Shown one piece after another: positions 42,584 to 49,468 of a stretch of DNA of 49,468 nucleotides. Where the stretch lies: contig BFEA01000889.1 in the NCBI GenBank assembly GCA_003427395.1, positions 55,013 through 104,480 on the forward strand. The letters run 5' to 3'. The notes beneath the pieces were generated by a model, which worked only from the letters and a program-made list of their open reading frames with translations, ran no database searches and had not been told where the DNA came from. A program made the translations under genes and the position numbers. The stretch's first letter is position 1; each line of letters opens with the position of its first letter. Origin of the DNA: Chara braunii (taxonomy: Eukaryota; Streptophyta; Charophyceae; Charales; Characeae).

Positions 42584-42632
42584 TAGTTTTTTTTTTTCCC
42601 ATTGGGCTTGTATTTTCTTTTTGACCCAGTGG

Positions 42633-42914
42633 CTATTTTCCTAAAAAATGGTGAGTCGATGCGAATCTCAATTCCATTTTTCCTCCCTTAGCAGTCTCTA
42701 CAGCTTTCTTGAAGGCTTCAATTTGTGCGTTCTCATCCTCGAGTTTACCAAGGGTTTTTATCATTTTCGAAACTTGATTGATTCCCACTGAAATCTCTTC
42801 TTTTGCTTCTCGTTTTCCTTCCTCCTTTAGTCTCCTAATCCTTTCAGCAGATTTCNCCCTCCTGATCGAATTAACAGACAGTTGATGCTTGAAGTCATTT
42901 TTCGTACCGACCAT
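42633..42914 (-). pseudogene. Charged linker between protease and RT
   Basis: A 93-codon frame, mainly helical and charged (KSAERIRRLKEEGKREAKEE, INQVSKMIKTLGKLEDENAQ), with no recognised domain. It overlaps the end of the protease frame by 20 bp in another frame and precedes the RT. It is probably a polyprotein linker, possibly a coiled coil. One base is ambiguous (42856). Confidence 0.55.
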
Positions 42915-43486
42915 AAAGGTCTTGCTCTTGAGCAGTCTCGAGATCCTGTAGACTTATCCAAGATGAACCCTCATGACTGAAAAATTGGACCGCCTTCATC
43001 TTATGCAAGAATGAAGTTCCCAAGATACAGTCATGATCCAGATCCGGTACTACAAAACTCAGTAATTCCACAGTCATTGTCCCAACTTTGATAGACAAAT
43101 TATCAATAAATCCTGCCACGAACAACTCTCCTGCAATATTACTCAGTACATTTTGTGCAGGTCTGTCAAGAGATAAATTATATGCTTTCATCGTTCTTCG
43201 TGAAAGAAGTATCATCTCTGCCACAGGATCTACTAAGGCTAGAATCTTTACTTGATTAATGCGAATTGTAAGATGCCTACAACCCATGGTTGCAAATCCC
43301 ATCTTTCACTTGGTCGGGAAAGACTGACCCCAAATAATTAACTTCCAATTTCTTCTTCTCAATTAACCTCTTCAACTCTTCTCTCGGTTCGGGTGTTAAT
43401 GCCATTGCTTCCTTGAAAGACAGTGCCACTTCCGTTTCTTCCAGCATCTTAACAATTACATCAGAAATCACAGTCCCATCATCCAA
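42895..43486 (-). pseudogene. Retropepsin-like protease with altered active site
   Basis: Two overlapping frames (43277-43486 and 42895-43302) carry a helical lead-in (MALTPEPREELKRLIEKKKL) and then a retropepsin fold: LTIRINQVKILALVDPVAEM, LSRRTMKAYNL, GTMTVELLSFVVPDLDHDCILGTSFL. The family active site is D-S/T-G-A/S. Here it reads D-P-V-A, so the invariant Gly is lost and the Ser/Thr replaced, which should abolish activity. Related Gypsy proteases I know have D-P-G, so the S-to-P part may be lineage-typical. The hydrophobic ILG motif near the end is kept. The enzyme would cut the gag-pol polyprotein. Confidence 0.75.
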
Positions 43487-43606
43487 ATCACTCTTGAGAA
43501 TAAATTTTCTTTTTCTCCCGTGTTTATTCTTTTTCTGTGAACGTTCCGGTTCAAGGTCATCAAGGATGTTAATAAGTGACTCATCAGCCTTCTTTCTTTT
43601 ATTTTC

Positions 43607-44401
43607 TTATATCATACGGGTTTGATGGTTTCTCACTTCACCAATCCTGACACTGGGTTCCATGATAAGTTCTGGGGGTAGATCACCATGGAATGACATC
43701 ATGTTAGCCAGGAGATGAGTCATTTCATTGGAAAAGGACTCTACTAATCTAGAAAGATTATGAAAAGTAGGGTTCCCTCCCAATGGACACTCACTTGTTG
43801 ATGCCTCGCTAAGCTCACATTCTGTCAGTGTTAATGACTGCAGAGGCAGCTCAATCGTGGTATAAGGGTCACTTGGTTTTTGTACTAGCTGATTAGGCAA
43901 GTCTCCAATGAGAAAATGAGCATTCACATTGGTCTTTCTCTTCTTCTTAATCTTCATGTTTTCATCATGTTTAAGAGCAAAAAACCTCATACCTCCCGGA
44001 TGTCTGGGGTCCAACTTATTCCATGAGCTATCACAGACATGACCCATTGCATCTTTCTTTGCTACCCCACTCCTTACATCCTCCTCAAGAGGCTTGCAAT
44101 AAGTGGTAGTATGTCCCCCTTCGCCACAATAGTAGCAAGTAAAACTCCTCTTAGGACGCTCATCATATTTTTTTTTCTCTCTGTTTCCTCCATCACTATT
44201 CTTCGCATTCCTTTTGGTTTTGAACGAATCCCCCTTCTTACCATGATTTTCGTTGTCATTATCATCGTCGTCATCTTCCTCACTTTTAACATTTTTCTTT
44301 CCCCTGTCATCCACAGTATGCGTTGCAGGCCTTGCAGGCATAAAGTTAACCATCACCTTTTGAAGAATATTCTCAACAGTCAGATTGCTTCCTCTATTCA
44401 T
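43607..44401 (-). pseudogene. Gag C-terminal part with CCHC zinc knuckle
   Basis: This is a 264-codon frame. A basic and acidic linker (EEDDDDDNDNENHGKKGD) precedes a zinc knuckle CYYCGEGGHTTTYC with the canonical C-x2-C-x4-H-x4-C spacing, which binds the element RNA. Further segments are GMRFFALKHDENMK, a Ser/Thr/Glu-rich part and a C-terminal NLSRLVESFSNEMTHLLANMM. The start Met is in the middle of the gag frame, since capsid sequence lies upstream in another frame. This is consistent with gag being broken near 44400-44640. Confidence 0.85.
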
Positions 44402-44569
44402 TCCATTATCAGTCTCTCAATCCTTGGCCAAGGTACTTATCTGATCCAGTGACCATTTCTTATGGGAGACAGTAGGTAGAGTTCTTATGATTGCAATCAT
44501 TTCATCCCATATGAGAGGATAGTGTTGAGCTTGATTAAGAACTGCTTGTCTTTCAGTGTCAGTAAAATT

Positions 44570-44654
44570 TGTCAAAAATATATGTCATCTCTGAGCTTAG
44601 TTGTGGTTGGAACTGAAGAAAAATATGTCAAAAATATATGTCATCTCTGAGCTT
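44570..44654. repeat. Local patchwork duplication inside gag
   Basis: TGTCAAAAATATATGTCATC with following bases occurs twice, 56 bp apart (44570 and 44626). Between them lies AGTTGTGGTTGGAACTGAA, which is also found at about 44753 in gag. The inserted stretch is made of copies of nearby sequence and breaks the gag frame. Confidence 0.7.
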
Positions 44655-45129
44655 CGTCCAAATATAGAATTCTTCTTGCTGTTCGGATAAAGGTCTGAAG
44701 AAAAACATTGAAAGTGTCGTATTTAGCTCTTCTGATGTTGAGTAAGTCCTTAGTTGTGGTTGGAACTGAATCTTTCTCAAATTCTTTTTTCAGTCTCTCC
44801 TTGACCTCTTTCCAGGTAGTGGCACCGTCCATTAGTTCCTGAACTGCCAGACTCGAATCAGTGTCACAATAATATAGAAGGTGCTTAAGTCGTTGCTTAT
44901 CTGTCCAACCATAACTAAGTCCAAATAATTCATACTCGTCCAAGAAGTCAGTAACTTGAGGTCCGCTGAAGCAGGCAATTCTCTCATCTGACCTCTTTGT
45001 TGTTGCAATATCTGACCCCCCATTGATTGTATCAACCCTCTCGACCAGTTCACATATAACCTCAACAAAGGCTTCTTCATTGGTCCCTGCTGATGTACTC
45101 AGTCTTGCTCGCCCTGCCATCTTGACCAT
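44641..45129 (-). pseudogene. Gag capsid region
   Basis: A 162-codon frame beginning MVKMAGRARLSTSAGTNEEA. It contains FSGPQVTDFLDEYELFGLSYGW, QRLKHLLYYCDTD and WKEVKERLKKEFEKD, the helical pattern of Ty3/Gypsy capsid proteins (family: F-x-G-x-x-x-x-x-F-L-x-x-Y-E). Next is LRRAKYDTF-like RRAKYDTFNVFLQTFIRTAR. The frame ends at the patchwork duplication at 44570-44654, after which the zinc-knuckle part is read in another frame. Confidence 0.8.
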
Positions 45130-45207
45130 AGACTTTTTCCAGATATCCTCTTCTCTCCCTCTGCCACTCTTGTTCTCTCCTTCCTTGCCCCTCAGTCTCT
45201 CACTCTC

Positions 45208-46050
45208 CTAGCAAGGGTTACAGGCTCGTTTCTTTCTTCTCTTGTCTGCTCTACCCCTTGAGAGTTCTGTACATATAAGGGCATAAGCAATAATTGATTG
45301 GGTAGTAATCAAGGGCAGTGCAATCTTTCTCAGTCTTCGATCTTCAATCAACTCTCTCTCATCATCCCTACTCAGACTTCTGTCATACCCCTTTATGGTA
45401 CCCCGAATCATAAAATATCGAGTCATGTCTATAATCTCATAATCAAATTGCATCGTTTATAGCCCACTGTTGATCCTTCTTGCAAGAGAGACCCATTCCT
45501 GAAAAGTGTGATATGATACTCTCTCAGTAGTTCCTACTTTCACCACCCTTAACAGATAGTTTATCTCAGTCTGGTCAGTGATAATTCTCAAAGCAGAATC
45601 TCTCATGCGATCTAAGAAAGCTGTGAAAACTCAAGCTCATCCAGGGTAGAAAGATTTATGTCAGAGATCCGAAGAGTCCCCTCTACCTTGACTACTCTTC
45701 CTTCCAACACAACTCCGAGTGTCAACTGTTCAGTCAAACTGAGCATTGCTAATCATCATAAGCAACATCTGAAAGATAAATCTCAGGTTGGACATAATCA
45801 GGGATCTCGAATCTGTGTTCAAAGGTACTCAAAAGTAGGGATTTTATCATCACAGTGGAATCTTTTTCTCTTGCTCTACCAATCTCAGCAATAGCTTCCA
45901 ACAAAGGCATCAAATCTCTACTGCCTTCAAATCCTTTAGCGAGAGAATTCAGGAAGTCTTTTAAATTGTCTTACTTCTTTGCCCCAGGTTACTTTTCTCT
46001 TTAACTTTTCAAGTCACTCCTTGGTTCTTATGAGGCTAATACAAGCACTT
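45208..46050 (-). pseudogene. Pre-gag region, last module pieces
   Basis: The minus frame 45208-45453 (MQFDYEIIDMTRYFMIRGTIKGYD...) has a basic C-terminus. Upstream, at about 45474-45600, a frame with TEINYLLRVVKVGTTERVSYH is similar in layout to the LTR piece IEYTYCLHDKNDRLFATITS at 30538-30792. Stops separate these pieces. I do not know the function. They lie between the module block and gag. Confidence 0.4.
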
Positions 46051-46052
46051 GT

Positions 46053-47638
46053 CTGACACTGCAAGTAGTCATCTTCCTCTTATAGACTTGCTGGTAGATA
46101 AATCCGTACGTCCAGGCGACCAGTACTCAGGAAATCGACCACTGGAATGTGAAATACTATGGGCCCTCTCCCACAAGTCTCATACCTCAAGATCACAAAA
46201 GGATTATCACACCCTATCAGCTCATAAAGTCTACCCCTCACAGTAGTTATCCTAGATACTAAGAGTATTCTTCTTGGACTCTCTTCACTTTCCATGCAAA
46301 CTTTATCATGGCATACCAATTGTATCTTGGGAATGTGAGTCCCTCAACAGGTGGAGACGGTATTCCAACAAAAGGTCTGACATAGGTGCTAAAGGAAAAA
46401 TTTATTCCCTCTCGCTCTAATCTTCTCCTCTCATCATGCACAAGATTCGACGCTCGTTGCTAACGCACACCTTTTCGGCTTTCGTCAAATTTTTGCTTCG
46501 GCACATAAATCCCAATATCATATTCATCAAGATAAATAAAATAGCATGTAAGAACATACAGACTGTCCTCTTCTTGCCCTGATCTCTTTATGGCTTCATA
46601 CCTCACGATTTCATAAGGAATTACGGCCCTACACGCTATAGAATTAAGAGAATTCAGCAGCTTGTCTGATTCAGCCTTACTCAGCCCTTCATGACGTCTT
46701 ATCAGTCTAAGCTTAGATCTCTTTCTCAAGGGTACATAGCGTCGACTCATCAGACTCTTTGACCTCTTTTCACTCTCTGGGCAAACTCAATCACCGCAAA
46801 CTAATCATTTTTTGATAAATTTATATCAGGCAAGGGAGGAGCTGAAAATCCCTTGAAGACAGTAAATCGAGTAGATCCAGTGAAGCACTTGTTCTCTCTC
46901 TCAAGCCTCTCTCTCTCTTTTAACACGACTTCTTCAGCAAATCCCCAGCATCTCTCATATACTGCATCAGCACTTCTTTCCTTTGGGATATAAATTCTTT
47001 CGTCATACACATCCAGGTCTGTGAAATAGAATGTCAGTACATATAATCGTTCCTGCTCCCATCCGCTCTCAATCATCTCATACCTGACAACTTCATACGG
47101 AAATGTCTCTTTCTTGCTTAGAGTATTCAGCGACCTTAAGAGACATTCAACCTTCTCTTGACTTAGACCCGAACCTGTGTCAAAATTCGACCTTCTTTGT
47201 CTGATTACTTCTGCTGAAATCTCTTCAGCTCTCATGACCACCCTTTTTTTTCTCCCTTGTCAATACCGTGTTGATTATCGGCAGTCAGTTGGTCTCATCA
47301 CAATAGCTGTCAGGTATAGGAGGGATTGGAACAGTCTTGTATGTTACTGGCATTATACCCCATTCCACTTTCCTCTTTTGCTTGATCAATTTTGTCTTTT
47401 CATCATAGATAAATTGGATCACAATCTCTCATAACCAATTAAAATTATCACCATCATTGTAATCTCCTTTCTTGACACATAGGCGGATATCATAGATATC
47501 TCCCTACAAGAAGTGAGTCAGCACTACACAGATGATTGAGCCACGAGAGTGATAGCCCCAACAAGCCTCATATCTGTAAGGAAATATTCCTCTTGTAGTA
47601 AATTTAGACAAATCTTTCAGAACACCGTCGACCAACAT
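46053..47638 (-). pseudogene. Pre-gag block of four repeated protein modules
   Basis: Four copies of one module follow each other on the minus strand: at about 47440-47638 (FTTRGIFPYRYEACWGY, a TAG at 47504, then GDIYDIRLCVKKGD), 46801-47241 (KKETFPYEVVRYEMIE, LYVLTFYFTDLDVYDERIYI), 46259-46750 (RAVIPYEIVRYEAIKR, LYVLTCYFIYLDEYDIGIYV) and 46053-46319 (CDNPFVILRYETC, LDVRIYLPASL). The shared pattern is a Leu/Ser-rich helix, F/I-P-Y-x-x-V-R-Y-E, a hydrophobic strand, D-x-Y-D-x-R-I-Y-x-P-K, then a charged helix ending near ERERLERE. At least two also share a tail, PPLPDINLSKND versus PPVEGLTFPRYN. The family is unknown to me. Confidence 0.65.
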
Positions 47639-47951
47639 TTGTCTCGATCCGTCTCACTCTCTTCCTTTCGATTCCTTTCAACGGGTTGGGCGATAATAAA
47701 TCATACATGGTATCAAGCTCGATTCTCTTCAGTCAATAACATCAATCTCCTTTCTCGATTCAGTGTGGTACCTCACACAAGGAAAAAATAAATCATACTT
47801 AGCAGTCGTGATTCTCAAGAAAATTGGGACTGAAACGAGAATAATAAAATTAGCACGAAGCTCAAAAAAATGTCAACAGTTCTCACGTCCTAATCAAAGC
47901 TAAAAAATGACGATGACCCACGTTCGTTCCGGACACGAAAATCTTTCCATG
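47242..47951. other. Leader next to the 5' LTR
   Basis: Contains the first module piece (47440-47638) and otherwise decayed DNA up to the primer-binding site. Confidence 0.5.
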
Positions 47952-47969
47952 TCCCCGGCAACGGCGCCA
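47952..47969 (-). other. Primer-binding site, tRNA-Asp type
   Basis: On the minus strand TGGCGCCGTTGCCGGGGA is a perfect 18-nt match to the complement of the 3' end of plant tRNA-Asp(GTC). It lies four bases inside the LTR edge at 47974. It confirms that the right LTR is the 5' LTR and that the element is read on the minus strand. Confidence 0.92.
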
Positions 47970-47973
47970 TTTT

Positions 47974-49468
47974 TGTCACACTTTTTCCAGTCGAGCCACC
48001 TTGGGCGACCGGAAAGCCAACAGGTTGTCACGCAGGATTTTGTTGTGATTGCAATAAATAAAATGAATTAAATAATGCAAATCCCTTCCTGTTGTGTGCA
48101 TCCGGCTTCGAGCAAGACCCTTCAATTGCGGTCTTCGTCGATCCCCGGTCTTAGGAATCTTTTATTTTGATTCGGAACAGCGAGAAATATGCAAATAATA
48201 ACCATAAAATTATGGGGTGCTATGCATGCATCAATTATGTCAATTTGATTTTGATAACTGTGACAGAATCATCCACGATAGCAATCATTAGATAAGAATA
48301 AAGCAAGAAGCAAGACCGACTGACTCGAGCAAGGGCAAGATCAAATGATGAGGGAAGAATGAGAACTCATAATAATCTCAGAAAGTACACATAAACGAGC
48401 ATGGTCAGCACCTCTCAAGAGTCCTCACTCATCCCTCTAGTCAGTCTCTCTCAATCTCTTTTCACTGATCTTCTCTGATGCCGAGACTCACGCCCACGTA
48501 CAATCTGAGACTGAGGCTTCGTGACAAAATGCCACCTGAAGCCAACAAGCTCTGAGCATGACCATCCGAGGCACATGACACGGTAGTTAACCATGGAGCA
48601 AAACTCCTCCAATAAAGTAGGCATTCCGTCCACTGAAAAGACTCCTCGTCTGAGGTAGGGATACTCGGTGGGCTCGGTCAGCGCCTCAACATCGATCACT
48701 GCCAGAGAGATGTACCTCTTTGCCAACCAATCACATCCAGCCAACTCGTGCCATCTGTGAGAAGAGAAGGGACTGGAGGCCTAGGATAGTCAGTATAAAG
48801 CATTGGCCCAAAGCTGCGGATCAACGTAGTGCCACTCTCATTGAGCTCTCTCTCTCTCTCTGCTCAAGGTATTCGGTGGCTGAGATCCAGACTGGATCGA
48901 AAATTTCATGAGCCTCCTTGCCCTTCTTCAGGTAAGGCCTCAGATCGTGGATAGTGTCATCAGCAAAACTGGTATGAACAACGAAGATTGACAGATTTCC
49001 CTGTCTGAAACCAATGGCACTAACATACTGATAACAGAATACCTCTTTGCATGAAAACCGGTTGAGGTTGGCCAGCACTGACTCACTGACCGGCGTAGAC
49101 TGAACTGTGATCATGAGTACTCTTGCCAGTGCAACCGACCAGATGGTCCCGGAGAATTGGTTACCAAACTGATTGCAGGGAGCTGATTGCTGGAAACTGA
49201 TTGCTAGAAACTGATCACTAATAACTGATTGCTGATGATTGATTGCTGATTAGATGATTCTTGAATGTCCGGATAAGTGAGTTGTACCTGTTCAGAGACT
49301 AAACCCTCACTGATAGCTGCCAACAGTCCTCCTTGCTTCCTCAATAGTACCCACAGAAGTTATGGTGGCAAATAGTCTGTCGTTCTTATCATGCAAGCAG
49401 TATGTGTACTCGATTTTTGTATGATTCCTCACGAGGGACAGTGCATGTTCCATCATCATAGTAGTCTG
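47974..49468 (-). repeat. 5' LTR of the Gypsy element (runs off the window)
   Basis: Starts TGTCACACTTTTTCCAG and matches 29207-30700 closely to the window end. It contains module ORF pieces at 48451-48744 and 48821-49114 (FCYQYVSAIGFRQGNLSIFVV), equivalent to those in the 3' LTR. The two LTRs differ by scattered substitutions and short indels, so the insertion is not recent. Confidence 0.92.

Larger units (their letters stand above)
29207..49468 (-). mobile_element. Ty3/Gypsy LTR retrotransposon, defective, runs off the window
   Basis: Direct repeats begin at 29207 (TGTGGCAC...) and 47974 (TGTCACAC...) and match closely for the whole 1.5 kb available on the right. Between them the minus strand encodes gag, protease, RT, RNase H and integrase pieces in Ty3/Gypsy order, with a tRNA-Asp primer-binding site next to the right repeat. 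So the right repeat is the 5' LTR and the left the 3' LTR. The element is dead: pol has stops and frameshifts, and the integrase core is missing. The 9 kb between integrase and the 3' LTR is too long for one simple element and holds nested or duplicated material. Confidence 0.85.

Overview
This window looks like repeat-dense nuclear DNA from a eukaryote, most likely of the green (streptophyte) lineage. Two independent LTR elements carry a primer-binding site that matches the 3' end of plant tRNA-Asp. The broken Helitron resembles plant Helitrons, and the Ty3/Gypsy pol belongs to a lineage with a YIDD...KGP...WEH reverse transcriptase that I associate with basidiomycetes and charophyte algae. 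A charophyte such as Chara is my best guess, at low confidence. I see no intact host gene, tRNA, rRNA or bacterial feature. Almost every coding segment is a decayed transposon gene.

Layout. 1-1325: AT-rich DNA with no clear gene. 1326-5727: a Helitron Rep pseudogene on the + strand, cut off before its helicase domain. 5728-20277: a 14.5 kb structure with two inverted arms of about 4.9-5.0 kb. The left arm continues to 12210, where ...CCGACA is followed by a tRNA-Asp primer-binding site, so I read 5728-12210 as a very long LTR (about 6.5 kb, TGTCGG...CCGACA). It is followed by a leader, an ORF (13448-14005) and a gag-like pseudogene (14356-15308). The right arm is an inverted partial copy of the same LTR. 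22548-24847 is a third, partial, direct copy. 24848-29206 holds a diverged duplicated segment, large microsatellites, a tRNA-derived SINE candidate and low-complexity DNA. From 29207 to beyond the window end lies a Ty3/Gypsy element on the - strand: 3' LTR (29207 to beyond 30700), a long 3' region with nested material (about 31-40 kb), integrase, RNase H, RT, protease, gag, a pre-gag block of repeated modules, PBS (47952-47969) and 5' LTR (47974 onward). It is broken by stops and frameshifts and has lost the integrase catalytic core.

The most unusual signal is a set of stem-loop arrays in the non-coding parts of these elements. At 10049-10865 there are nine stem-loops that share a nearly invariant 19-nt core (ATTGTTTCTAAGACGAATG), while their stems differ from copy to copy yet mostly remain self-complementary. 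Seven are mirrored in the right arm and three recur in the 22.5 kb copy, one with a compensatory double change. Other arrays of the same design (variable stems within repeated units) lie at 7302-8082 and 38634-39683. A second unusual signal is a family of about 100-150 residue protein modules repeated in the pre-gag region and also inside the LTRs of the Gypsy element.

All assignments come from reading the sequence by eye. No database search was run.
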